NCBI GenBank assembly: GCA_017889705.1
Contig: JAGGAB010000020.1
Coordinates: 62,001 to 126,000, forward strand
DNA length: 64,000 bases
Origin: Bacillota bacterium
GTDB lineage: Bacteria; Bacillota; Negativicutes; Sporomusales; Sporomusaceae
Reading direction: 5' to 3'
Shown: piece by piece, positions 35,152 to 43,991 of the stretch
How positions within the stretch are numbered: the first letter of the stretch is position 1
Layout: each line of letters starts with the position of its first letter
The notes under the pieces: generated by a model
The model's input: the letters and a program-made list of their open reading frames with translations, nothing else
Databases searched by the model: none
Told to the model about the DNA's origin: nothing
Made by a program: the position numbers and the translations under genes

Positions 35152-37677
35152 TTAAGCAGTTTCAATCTGACTGGCAGCTTCCAGACCTAGTTTTTTGACA
35201 GCCTGTTCACGCATTTTATATTTCATAATTTTTCCGGCGGCATTCATCGGAAATTCGGTGACAAAATCGATATAACGGGGAGTCTTATGTTTGGCCATAT
35301 GAGAGCGGATATAATCTTTAAGCTCGTCGGCTGTCAGAGTCGCGCCGGCCTTAAGGATGACGCAGGCAACAATTTCCTCGCCGTACTGTTTATCAGGAAC
35401 GCCGATAACCTGCACGTCTTTGACTTTGGGATGGGTATAGATAAAGTCCTCAATTTCCTTAGGATAGATATTTTCACCGCCGCGAATAATCATATCCTTG
35501 ATGCGTCCGGTGATTTTGTAGTAGCCGTTTTCATCGCGCCGTGCCAGGTCGCCGGTATGAAGCCAACCGTCCTTGTCAATGGCGGCTGCGGTTGCTTCCG
35601 GCATTTTGTAATAGCCCTTCATAATGTTGTAGCCGCGGGCGACAAACTCGCCATCTATATGATCAGGTAAATCTTCACCGGTTATGGGATCGACAATTTT
35701 GCATTCGACGCCAGGCAGTGCTCGGCCAACCGTGGTAACGCGCAGTTCTACCGAGTCATCTACTCTGCTTTGAGTGCAGCCAGGCGCTGATTCGGTCTGA
35801 CCGAAGACAATGGTTATCTGTGACATGTTCATCTTGTCCACAACATTCTGCATGACTTTAATGGGGCAAGGGCTGCCGGCCATGATGCCTGTCCGCATAT
35901 AAGAAAAATCTGTGATAGAGAAGTCTTCATGCTCGAGCATGGCAATAAACATAGTGGGAACGCCATGGAAACAGGTTATTTGCTCTTTGTTGATACACTC
36001 CAGTGACTGTTTTGGCGAGAAATATGGCAGTGGTGATAAGGTTACGCCATGTGTCATGGACGCAGTCATAGCAAGCACCATACCAAAACAGTGGAACATG
36101 GGGACCTGAATCATCATGCGGTCAGCAGTGGAAAGATCCATACAGTCACCGATGTTTTTGCCGTTATTGACTACATTATAGTGGGAGAGCATGACACCTT
36201 TGGGGAACCCCGTGGTTCCAGAGGTATACTGCATATTGCAGACATCATCTTTGCTGATAGCTCGTTCTCGGCGATAAACCTCGGCAATCGGAACTTTATC
36301 AGCCATAGCGACAGCTTCATCCCAGGTCAGGCAGCCTTTCTGCTTGGAATCAATGGTAATGATATTGCGCAGGAAAGGCAGGCGTTTTATATGAAGACGT
36401 TTATCGGTCTCAGTAGTTTCCAGTTCAGGGCAAAGTTCTTTTATAATTGCCACATAATCAGAATCCTTATACCCGTCGATCATCACCAAAGTATGTGTAT
36501 CTGACTGGCGCAAGAGATACTCGGCTTCGTATATTTTATAGGCGGTATTTACCGTGACAAGCACAGCGCCAATCTTAGTGGTTGCCCAGAAAGTAATAAA
36601 CCACTGGGGTACATTGGTTGCCCAGATAGCAACATGGTCGCCAGGTCTTACACCCAGAGCGATGAGCGAACGTGCAAAGGTGTCGACATCATCGCGGAAT
36701 TCTGAATAAGTGCGAGTATAATCCAGGGTGGTATACCGGAATGCATATTGATCGGGAAATTCGTTAACCATGCGGTCAAGTACCTGAGGGAAAGTCGAAT
36801 CAATGAGGGTATCCTTTTCCCAGACATATTTGCCGGTTTTGGCATTATTGTCGAACAGTCGGCCTTTAGCTGCAGATTTTTCAGTAAAACGCCCCATATA
36901 GTTGGCGAAGTTGGGGAAAACAACAGCGGCATCGTCAAGGTCTGGGGCCCAGCGTTTGAGCCATTCAAACGAAATATAGCCATCATATTTAATGGAATTT
37001 AAGGCCTGCATTATATCATCAATAGGCATATCTCCCTCGCCCATTACGCGATACTGAATGTGGCCGCCGTCTATGAGAGAATCTTTTATATGTACATATT
37101 TAATGTAGGCACCAAGATTTTGCACTGTTTTGCCTGGAGTCTCACCGGCAAAGCGATAGGGGTGATGGACATCCCAGAGTGCACCGACTGCATCACTGGC
37201 TGCTTGATTGAGGAGTTGGCACAGGCGGGCTGTATCGGCATAAACGCCGTTAGTTTCCAGCAGCAAAGTAACATTATTTTTCTCGGCAATAGGAATAAGG
37301 CGTTTTAGTGCGGCAAGCACGACAGTGTCATCCACTTCGCCGCTCGCTTGTGCCTCTAGGTCTCCCAAAATGCGGACATAGGGCGTGCCAAACTCAGCAG
37401 CAAGCAAAATATATTCTATTAGTTCGTTATGGTTTTCTTCCGCTTTATCCGCAAATTTTAGGCAGCAGCCTGATGAAAAACAAGGAATTTCGAGGCGAAG
37501 CTCAGAAAGTTTTTTAATGGTTTGCGGGATTTGAGCTGCGGTGAAAGGCTTGGTGTGAACAGCATCACTGCCGAGACCACGAACTTCAATACCGTCAAAG
37601 CCTAAATCTTTGGCCATGGAATAAATATCTTTCCAGGTAAAGTCAGGACAACCCAGGGTAGAAAAAGCTAATTTCAT
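35152..37677 (-). CDS. Fusion of xylose-isomerase-like TIM barrel with AMP-forming acyl-CoA synthetase
   Basis: About 841 aa from ATG 37677 after GAGGAG. Residues ~1-265: AP-endonuclease-2/sugar-phosphate isomerase TIM barrel (FDGIEVRG, LLLETNG, WDVHHPYRFAGETPG, YVHIKDS, FEWLKRW) with metal-type Glu/His/Asp. Residues ~285-830: ANL adenylating enzyme with YTSGTTGFPKG, GQTESAPG, YYKITGRIKDMIIRGGENIYP and the PMNAAGKIMKYKMR lysine loop, close to medium-chain or branched acyl-CoA ligases. The two domains are one frame with no stop. Substrates of either half are unknown. A T-box leader lies directly upstream. Confidence 0.88.
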   Translation of the reverse strand: MKLAFSTLGCPDFTWKDIYSMAKDLGFDGIEVRGLGSDAVHTKPFTAAQIPQTIKKLSELRLEIPCFSSGCCLKFADKAEENHNELIEYILLAAEFGTPYVRILGDLEAQASGEVDDTVVLAALKRLIPIAEKNNVTLLLETNGVYADTARLCQLLNQAASDAVGALWDVHHPYRFAGETPGKTVQNLGAYIKYVHIKDSLIDGGHIQYRVMGEGDMPIDDIMQALNSIKYDGYISFEWLKRWAPDLDDAAVVFPNFANYMGRFTEKSAAKGRLFDNNAKTGKYVWEKDTLIDSTFPQVLDRMVNEFPDQYAFRYTTLDYTRTYSEFRDDVDTFARSLIALGVRPGDHVAIWATNVPQWFITFWATTKIGAVLVTVNTAYKIYEAEYLLRQSDTHTLVMIDGYKDSDYVAIIKELCPELETTETDKRLHIKRLPFLRNIITIDSKQKGCLTWDEAVAMADKVPIAEVYRRERAISKDDVCNMQYTSGTTGFPKGVMLSHYNVVNNGKNIGDCMDLSTADRMMIQVPMFHCFGMVLAMTASMTHGVTLSPLPYFSPKQSLECINKEQITCFHGVPTMFIAMLEHEDFSITDFSYMRTGIMAGSPCPIKVMQNVVDKMNMSQITIVFGQTESAPGCTQSRVDDSVELRVTTVGRALPGVECKIVDPITGEDLPDHIDGEFVARGYNIMKGYYKMPEATAAAIDKDGWLHTGDLARRDENGYYKITGRIKDMIIRGGENIYPKEIEDFIYTHPKVKDVQVIGVPDKQYGEEIVACVILKAGATLTADELKDYIRSHMAKHKTPRYIDFVTEFPMNAAGKIMKYKMREQAVKKLGLEAASQIETA

Positions 37678-37734
37678 GATAAATCTCCTCACAAATCTGT
37701 ATTTTAGTGTTACCAACAGGTCAATTCCAACAAC

Positions 37735-38089
37735 AAAAAAGCTCTCATCTCTAAGCAGGGCTGCTAAGAGACGAAAGCACTAAACTTCCGTGGTACCACT
37801 CTTGTTGATATGAAACATATCCACTCGTGGCCTTGAGGCAAAGCCTAAGGCCATATCCTTGATAACGGTAGGAAACCGTTCATACCTACTAATGATAACC
37901 AGTATTCCAAACAGCAATGGTTATGTTTTCAGTTGACTGCTCCAGGGCGAGTATGCAACTGTTTTGCGCACTGTTTCACAGCAAACAACAGCTCTCTGGG
38001 GCGCAAAGCACAGTATTTTTTCCCTATCAATGCATTTGAATTTTTATTCGAATTATTTATAAGCTACCAAACTATGCATTTTTTGTCAA
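37735..38089 (-). promoter_or_regulatory. T-box leader with promoter, controlling the synthetase fusion gene
   Basis: Minus strand. -35 TTGACA (38084-38089), -10-like TAGCTT 17 bp on. Then Stem I with AGAGAGC and the CTGTTGTTTGCTGTGA apical segment, a CTCGCCCTGGAG segment, CTGAAAAC near the specifier loop; a 7-bp stem ATAACCA/TGGTTAT (Stem II); the T-box AGAGTGGTACCACGG (37788-37802); and an 18-bp terminator (37741-37778) with six Us. Uncharged tRNA would stabilise the antiterminator. The variable T-box base is U, matching a tRNA with A73. The specifier codon is not secure (AAC and ACA are candidates by position). Confidence 0.85.
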
Positions 38090-38234
38090 GATAAGTTTGG
38101 TAAAGATTGCAAGTGTAATGTACTCTTGGATAGGTTTTGTGCTGTTTGGCCGGCGAAACTGTCTTATTTCCTGCCGGGAGAGGCAAAAGTATGAGACAAA
38201 TTGACAAAGTATACATTATTTATCCAAAAACATC

Positions 38235-38347
38235 TTGACGGTAAAGGGGTAAGAGAGTATGATTAAATATAATCATTGTACATAACTTCACAGTTGTTGT
38301 AAGCAAAGACGCTTTAGCAGGTAACAGGCCATATAGTGTCTTTTTTT
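38235..38347 (+). other. Promoter followed by terminator hairpin: short transcript or attenuator before the IclR gene
   Basis: TTGACG (38235-38240), 17 bp, TATGAT (38258-38263) is a good promoter. About 40 nt later AAAGACGC (38305-38312) pairs with GTGTCTTT (38336-38343), followed by a T-run to 38347. The result would be an ~75-80 nt RNA ending 136 bp before the IclR start. No known riboswitch motif is recognised. Remaining bases 38101-38234 and 38348-38470 show nothing certain. Confidence 0.5.
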
Positions 38348-38483
38348 AATTTTTGCAAAAATAATATAGCGATGAAAAAACATTGGCAAAACAGTATGCG
38401 GCGAGGAAACGCCATATTTTTTTTAAGATCAAGTGGAACCTTGTACCGCTTAACGGAACAATTGCGCTAAAGGAGATAAAGAT

Positions 38484-39266
38484 TTGGAGTGGCTTAAACG
38501 TTTTGTTGCGATAATGGACGTTATTAGTGAAGCAACAGCAGATGGAGTAAGTATTACTGAGCTTGCCAGTACAACCGAATTAAGCAAGGGAACGCTTCAT
38601 CGCATACTTCAGGATATGGTTGGTCACAATCTTATTTCGCAAAACAGCAGCACGAAAAAGTACTGTTTAGGGCCCAAAGCCATGGTATGGGGAAGTAAAT
38701 TTGTTTTGGGACAGGATCCGGCTGGCATACTTTCGCAGTATTGTGATTTGCTGGCTGAGCGGACTAATTTGTATACTTTTTTGAGCCGGATCAATGAAGG
38801 CGAAGTTTATTGTATTTATACTAAGCAGCCAAGTAAGTTCAATAAAAAATATTTTGTCCATGTTGGGCAGCGTATGCCGCTTCACTGTACGGCAGCTGCA
38901 AAATCCATGGTGGCTTTTCTGCCTGCTGTTCAAATTGATGACCTTATAACCCACAACAACATGATAAAGTTCACCGAACATACTAAGATCGAAGCAAGCA
39001 ACATTATTAAGGAATTGCAGGATATCAAGACAACCGGTATTGCTTTTTGCCGGGAAGAACTTGAGCTGGGCGTATCTGGAATTTCCACACCGATATTTGT
39101 AGGAAATGAACAGGCTGCTTTTAGTATTAGCTTGTTAAGTGATGCGGGTTTTATAAATCAACAGGAAGAAAGCCTGATCCAGGAAATAGTTAAGATTGGC
39201 AAGCAAGCCAGCGAACATATGGGAAGAGTATGTTTGCTAACTTCTATCAAGACTGGCGAGTGTTAG
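38484..39266 (+). CDS. IclR-family transcriptional regulator
   Basis: 260 aa from TTG 38484, well spaced after AAGGAGA. N-terminal winged helix (~5-65; TELASTTELSKGTLHRILQD), C-terminal IclR effector domain (~80-250) with GQRMPLHCTAAAKSMVAFLP and GIAFCREELELGVSGISTPI. First of four plus-strand genes with pyrF, pyrC and an MFS transporter, which it probably controls. IclR proteins usually answer to small organic acids or aromatics; its pairing with pyrimidine genes is unusual. Confidence 0.9.
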   Translation: MEWLKRFVAIMDVISEATADGVSITELASTTELSKGTLHRILQDMVGHNLISQNSSTKKYCLGPKAMVWGSKFVLGQDPAGILSQYCDLLAERTNLYTFLSRINEGEVYCIYTKQPSKFNKKYFVHVGQRMPLHCTAAAKSMVAFLPAVQIDDLITHNNMIKFTEHTKIEASNIIKELQDIKTTGIAFCREELELGVSGISTPIFVGNEQAAFSISLLSDAGFINQQEESLIQEIVKIGKQASEHMGRVCLLTSIKTGEC

Positions 39267-39289
39267 TGCATAAAGGAAGGATTGGTACT

Positions 39290-40012
39290 ATGGAAAACAC
39301 GGATAGACTTATTGTGGCACTTGATGTTCCCACAACCGAACAGGCAATCAATGTAGTAGATTCGTTAGGGGATCTTGTGCAATATTACAAAGTAGGCATG
39401 GAGGCTTTCTATGGTATGGGACATGCTGTGCTGGCACAAATTGCCGGTCGCGGCAAGAAACCCTTTCTTGATCTTAAGTTGCATGACATTCCGACAACGG
39501 TGGCCAGAACGGTAACCACACTTTGTCAGTTTTCGCCGGCATTTCTTACGCTGCATGCGGCCGGTGGCTCCAATATGCTCAAGGCAGCTATCGGGGCGGC
39601 AGAGGATTGGGCAGGCAAGACTAGCCAGCCACGTCCTAAGCTGCTGGCGATTACGGTGCTGACAAGTATTGGCGAACGGGATTGGGTAGAGATCGGTTAC
39701 CAGAGCCCAATCCGCGAATCAGTGCTACGCATGTCAGTCATGTGCAAGGAAGAAGGTTTGGACGGTGTTGTAGCTTCGCCGCGCGAGGCGGCCGCTATAC
39801 GAGCCCTGTGCGGTCCGGACTTTTTAATTGTTACTCCAGGTATCCGGCTTGTGCCGGAAGAACAGGGGGATCAAATGAGAATAGCCACACCTTCGCAAGC
39901 GCTTAAAGTTGGTGCCAATTATCTAGTGGTAGGGCGGCCGATTGTGGCGGCAGATAATCCCCGAGAAGTGGTGGCAAGCATCTTAAACGATATGAAGGCT
40001 AGCGGACAATAA
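39290..40012 (+). CDS. pyrF: Orotidine 5'-phosphate decarboxylase PyrF
   Basis: 240 aa from ATG 39290 after AAAGGAAGG; an ORF start at 39230 lies inside the IclR gene. Group I OMP decarboxylase with LIVALDVPT, the catalytic segment FLDLKLHDIPTTVART (Asp-Lys-Asp tetrad), TLHAAGG, and VTPGIRL near the phosphate site. Makes UMP from OMP. It is 23 bp after the IclR gene and 35 bp before pyrC, apart from the rest of the pyr pathway, which is not in the window. Confidence 0.95.
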   Translation: MENTDRLIVALDVPTTEQAINVVDSLGDLVQYYKVGMEAFYGMGHAVLAQIAGRGKKPFLDLKLHDIPTTVARTVTTLCQFSPAFLTLHAAGGSNMLKAAIGAAEDWAGKTSQPRPKLLAITVLTSIGERDWVEIGYQSPIRESVLRMSVMCKEEGLDGVVASPREAAAIRALCGPDFLIVTPGIRLVPEEQGDQMRIATPSQALKVGANYLVVGRPIVAADNPREVVASILNDMKASGQ

Positions 40013-40047
40013 GGCATAAGGAGAACTCCGGATAAGGTGGTGTTACT

Positions 40048-41316
40048 ATGCGCGTGGAAGATACAAGACCGGCTGCGACTATAGTGCTGAAAAATGGCCG
40101 GGTTATTGATCCGGTTCAAGGCATGGATGGTTCGGCAGATGTTCTAATTGATGCAGGAAAAATAGCTGCGATTGGTTCCAAAGTAAATTATGAAGGGGCC
40201 AAGGTGGTGGACTGCAGCGGCAAATGGGTAGTGCCAGGCTTGATTGACGCACATTGCCATTTGCGCGAGCCAGGGTTTGAACACAAGGAGACAATTGAAA
40301 CCGGCACCAAAGCTGCTGCGCGTGGCGGGTTTACGACTGTTGTGGCTATGGCCAATCTCAATCCTGTTCCCGATAAACTCATCATTTATAACCGGATTCA
40401 GAAGCTTATTGAAGAAAAGGCGGTTGTGCGGGTTATTCAAGCCTGCAGCGTTACCAAGGATTTAAAAGGCCGGGATCTTTGTGATATGGCGACGCTGACA
40501 GCAGCGGGAGTCCGGATATTTTCTGATGATGGGCTGTATATTGACAGGGCGGCGGTACTTTATCAGGCGTTGAAATTAGCACAGAAATTGAATGTGGTGA
40601 TTTCTTTGCACGAAGAAGACGCTACGTTAAAATCATACTGGCCGACTGCCTACGAGCCGGTCAATGAATTTGCTGCTATTGCCCGTGATCTTGAAATTTT
40701 GAGAGTTACTGGCGGGAGAGTGCATTTTCAGCATTTAAGTACAGCCAACAGTGTGGAATTAATTCGTCGGGCCAAAAAAGAGGGCTTGGCGGTAACTTCC
40801 GAAGTTTGTCCGCATCACTTGACGCTTTCGCTGCCTGATGTGACCCGGCAGGGTACAAACGCCAAAATGGCGCCACCGGTGAGGACACAGGAAGATATTG
40901 CTGAATTAATTCGCGGGTTGGATGATGGAACCATCGATATAATTGCCACCGATCATGCGCCACATGCCCCCGACGATAAGAATGTAACCTTTGACTTGGC
41001 TGCAAATGGCATTGTCGGGTTTGAGACCGCGCTGCCAACTCTGCTTACCAAAATTGTGCATGAGCAAGGCTTTTCGCCCGCCTGGCTGATTGAACGTATG
41101 AGCAGTAAACCTGCCCAAATTTTTGATTTGCCAGGAGGAAGCTTAGCGGTAGGATCATCGGCAGATATTTGCGTGATCGACCCGCAACGAGAATGGACAA
41201 TTGATAAAAATAAATTCTTGTCAAAGAGCCGTAATACACCTTACCAGGGAACAAATGTAACAGGCGATGTCTGGCTTACTTTGGTTAACGGAAATGTTGT
41301 TTTTGACGGCAGATAG
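40048..41316 (+). CDS. pyrC: Dihydroorotase PyrC (class I amidohydrolase)
   Basis: 422 aa after AAGGTGGTG. Metal and substrate motifs: DAHCHLREPGFEHKE, carboxylated-lysine region (ARGGFTTVVAMANLNPVPD), EVCPHHLTL, IIATDHAPHAPDDK. It interconverts carbamoyl-aspartate and dihydroorotate. In the usual motif MPNTxP the sequence here is AMANLNPVPD, a mild deviation. Followed after 59 bp by an MFS transporter in the same direction. Confidence 0.92.
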   Translation: MRVEDTRPAATIVLKNGRVIDPVQGMDGSADVLIDAGKIAAIGSKVNYEGAKVVDCSGKWVVPGLIDAHCHLREPGFEHKETIETGTKAAARGGFTTVVAMANLNPVPDKLIIYNRIQKLIEEKAVVRVIQACSVTKDLKGRDLCDMATLTAAGVRIFSDDGLYIDRAAVLYQALKLAQKLNVVISLHEEDATLKSYWPTAYEPVNEFAAIARDLEILRVTGGRVHFQHLSTANSVELIRRAKKEGLAVTSEVCPHHLTLSLPDVTRQGTNAKMAPPVRTQEDIAELIRGLDDGTIDIIATDHAPHAPDDKNVTFDLAANGIVGFETALPTLLTKIVHEQGFSPAWLIERMSSKPAQIFDLPGGSLAVGSSADICVIDPQREWTIDKNKFLSKSRNTPYQGTNVTGDVWLTLVNGNVVFDGR

Positions 41317-41375
41317 GCTGCCACAAAACGGCATTTTGTTAAATAAGCTATTATTCATTAAAAGGAGGAGAAAAA

Positions 41376-42683
41376 ATGGACGTACAAAACAAACAAGATT
41401 TATTTTCAGGCGATGATGCTGCCACCTGGAAACGGCGTTGGAAAATGATGTATGCTTCGGTCGCGGGTTATGCCATGGATGGTTTGGATATGCTAATCCT
41501 TTCCTTCGTTATGACCGCTATTATCAAGGAATTTGGCCTGTCCTTTGCAGAAGCAGGCGCTATTGCGACATATACTTTGATCGGGGCGGTTATTGGTGGT
41601 TATATTTTCGGCATTATGGCCGACTATATTGGCCGCGTAAAGGTATTCGCCCTAACCATTCTGCTGTTTTCGATTTTTACAGGACTGTGTGCATTTGCGA
41701 ATTCGCTTATGGAGCTAAATATCTACCGTTTTCTAGCCGGCCTTGGTCTTGGCGGCGAATTTGGTATTGGCATGACACTTGTCGCTGAAACCTGGCCTGC
41801 TGCCAAACGGGCACGGGCATCTGCCGGTGTAGCGATTGGCTGGCAGTTGGGTGCAGTATTGGCGGCCGTTCTGTCGGCACTGGTTGTGCCGTATTATGGT
41901 TGGCGCGGACTTTTCGCCATCGGTGTTTTACCGGCTTTATTTGCCGCGTGGTCACGGCGCGGTATCCCCGAGCCTGACATTTGGGTAAACCGCAAGCTGA
42001 TGAAAGAAACTATTAGCAATAAGGTGGCAAAAGGCGAAGCATTAACTGAGACTGAGCAAGAGTTTTGGAATAAAGCCAATAAATTTCCGCTTGCCCATCT
42101 ATTTGTTACACCTCGGAAAACCGTAACTACTTTCGCACTTACTGTTATGACAAGTGTGCAAAACTTTGGTTATTATGGTATTATGATTTGGCTTCCTACC
42201 ATTTTGATGCAAAAGCATAATCTTACACTTAATAAGACAACAACCTGGATGGTTGTTACGGTAATCGGCATGGTAATCGGCATTTATCTCTTTGGGCAAT
42301 TTGCCGACAGGGTAGGCAGAAGACCTGCTTATATTACCTTCTATATTTGTTCGGCGGCAGCGGTTTGGATGTATTCTGTTTTGAATGATCCGATTTATCT
42401 CCTTATCGGCGGCGCCATTTTAGGCTTCTTCTGCAATGGCATGATGGCCGGTTATGGTGCGCTGTTATCAGAACATTATACAACCGACGCGCGTTCCACT
42501 GCCCAGAATTTCATCTTCAACTCCGGTCGGGCAGTCGGTGGTTTTGCCCCGGTTATTATCGGTATTCTAGCTGCTAAATACACCCTCAACGGTGCTTTGG
42601 TAATATTGGCCTTTATTTATTTGGCTGCTGCGGTTAATGTATTTTTCCTGGTACCTGAGACCAAGGATGTTAATCTGGATTAA
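41376..42683 (+). CDS. MFS transporter, aromatic acid:H+ symporter-like (AAHS/SHS group)
   Basis: 435 aa after AAAGGAGGAG. Twelve helices; GYAMDGLDMLILSFVM in helix 1, GIMADYIGRVKVF in loop 2-3 and FGQFADRVGRRPAY in loop 8-9 are typical of the metabolite:H+ symporter families that carry benzoate, shikimate, sialate or dicarboxylates. Last gene of the IclR-pyrF-pyrC run and closed by a terminator, so import of orotate, dihydroorotate or another ring acid is a reasonable but unproven guess. Confidence 0.88.
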   Translation: MDVQNKQDLFSGDDAATWKRRWKMMYASVAGYAMDGLDMLILSFVMTAIIKEFGLSFAEAGAIATYTLIGAVIGGYIFGIMADYIGRVKVFALTILLFSIFTGLCAFANSLMELNIYRFLAGLGLGGEFGIGMTLVAETWPAAKRARASAGVAIGWQLGAVLAAVLSALVVPYYGWRGLFAIGVLPALFAAWSRRGIPEPDIWVNRKLMKETISNKVAKGEALTETEQEFWNKANKFPLAHLFVTPRKTVTTFALTVMTSVQNFGYYGIMIWLPTILMQKHNLTLNKTTTWMVVTVIGMVIGIYLFGQFADRVGRRPAYITFYICSAAAVWMYSVLNDPIYLLIGGAILGFFCNGMMAGYGALLSEHYTTDARSTAQNFIFNSGRAVGGFAPVIIGILAAKYTLNGALVILAFIYLAAAVNVFFLVPETKDVNLD

Positions 42684-42699
42684 GAATGACACTTTTTAC

Positions 42700-42732
42700 A
42701 AATGCCCTACAGTTAGCGCTGTAGGGCATTTG
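42700..42732 (+). terminator. Terminator after the pyr/MFS cluster
   Basis: CAAATGCCCTACAG (42700-42713) pairs with CTGTAGGGCATTTG (42719-42732). The stem repeats the sequence of the hairpin at 9040-9077. Confidence 0.8.
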
Positions 42733-42819
42733 TCTTGTCTGAGAGTATATGAAGGCAGGGTATTTACTAAGCCTGTCGAAAGATATGATAACTGCAAAAG
42801 ATGACCGGAGGTAGTGGGG

Positions 42820-43515
42820 TTGGGGAAACAAGAGGAAGTGCTTGACGAATATAAACGCGCTCGCCTGAACGAAGAAGCCGTAAATGTGGAAAGGGTGCAT
42901 TTTTATAAGACTGATAGGAAGGTTAATCCTAAGCAGGAAGAGCCCTTTTGGATTTCTCTGGGCAAGCTGCCTGTTTTGGTGTCGGCTCCACATGCCGTTA
43001 GGCATGTTAGACAGAAAAAGATCAAGATGTCAGATGAGTTTACCGGGTCTATCGCATATCTTATCAGCAAACTGACAGGCTGCCACGGGATTGCGACAAC
43101 CAAGCTTTATGGCGGCGATCCCAATGTTGATAATCCTTGCCTGTACAAAGAAAAAATTGCAGAGATATGCAAGCGGGAAAACGTGAAGTTTATACTAGAC
43201 ATCCATGGCGCTGCCCGTGAACGGGAATTTGATATGGATTTTGGCACAAATCAGGGCAAGAATCTGTTACATCAAGCTATGGTATTGGAAATGCTGGTGC
43301 GAAACTTTCAAGCTTTCGGATTAACGAAAATTTCAACCGATTATTTTGCTGCAGCAGGTTCTAACACAATTGCAAATTATGCAGCCCGTGAGTTGCAGAT
43401 ACCGGCGCTGCAGTTAGAGATTAACAAGCAGTTTCGAGTGCCTGGACAAAACCCAGTAGGTTTTCACCGGCTGCTTGGGGCACTTGTAGAAAGTGTCAGT
43501 GAGTTAGCCCGCTGA
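42820..43515 (+). CDS. N-formylglutamate amidohydrolase-like protein
   Basis: About 231 aa, start taken as TTG 42820 because GGAGG (42807-42811) is 8 bp upstream; GTG 42814 is too close. Family segments: LVSAPHAVRHVR (metal His), KFILDIHGAARER (Asp-His), and LEINKQFRVPG in place of the usual substrate arginine region. Such enzymes hydrolyse N-formyl or N-acyl amino acids. The N-terminal ~45 residues precede the domain. Stands alone between two terminator-like hairpins. Confidence 0.78.
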   Translation: MGKQEEVLDEYKRARLNEEAVNVERVHFYKTDRKVNPKQEEPFWISLGKLPVLVSAPHAVRHVRQKKIKMSDEFTGSIAYLISKLTGCHGIATTKLYGGDPNVDNPCLYKEKIAEICKRENVKFILDIHGAAREREFDMDFGTNQGKNLLHQAMVLEMLVRNFQAFGLTKISTDYFAAAGSNTIANYAARELQIPALQLEINKQFRVPGQNPVGFHRLLGALVESVSELAR

Positions 43516-43539
43516 CGGGGAAGCGTCTTTGCAAAGACA

Positions 43540-43982
43540 CAAAAAACTGTTACGGCATGGCGCAGATCAAAGCGTTTGATAGCCTGAATAAATTCGCAAC
43601 AGCAGCTACAGCAGTTACAAATAAAGCCGACATCACGCTGGACATTATCGGCAATTTGCATTAACCCCTGCTTTTTACAGTCTACGATAATTTTCAAGGC
43701 TTTGTTATTGGTTATTGATACAGCCATGTTTTTCTTTATAAGAATATCGGTGCTTTTTCCCATTGTCAGACAGGTTTCGAGCGGGGCCTGACAGCTTCTG
43801 CCAAGATGACTGGCTTTGTGACGACAGGTGCAAAGCGACAAACCGATAGATGTTGCCGAAGCTACAATAACACTGGCTTTTAATGAAATGGTAGGATTTT
43901 TAATGACAAAACACCAGACCCTGCTGTGTAGCATCAGGAGAGGCTGGTGTTTGCCGTGTATATTCACCAAATGGACGAGCAC
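43540..43982 (-). pseudogene. Decayed 4Fe-4S ferredoxin-type protein gene, truncated at both ends
   Basis: A clear internal fragment of a larger Fe-S protein: ASVIVASATSIGLSLCTCRH, SCQAPLETCLTMGKSTDIL, and DVGFICNCCSCCCEFIQAIK. In intact homologues a ferredoxin domain follows, but here homology stops near 43545 and the frame runs into the convergent gene. Upstream, the neighbouring frame reads CARPFGEYTRQTPASPDATQ, which looks like the displaced N-terminal part, so there is at least one frameshift too. No ribosome site is seen at 43982. Confidence 0.7.
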
Positions 43983-43991
43983 ACAGGTCTT

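Noticed and set aside
43464-43539. C-terminal extension of the Fe-S remnant into the convergent gene
   Set aside because: This part is just the antisense of the N-formylglutamate amidohydrolase-like frame and has no family similarity.
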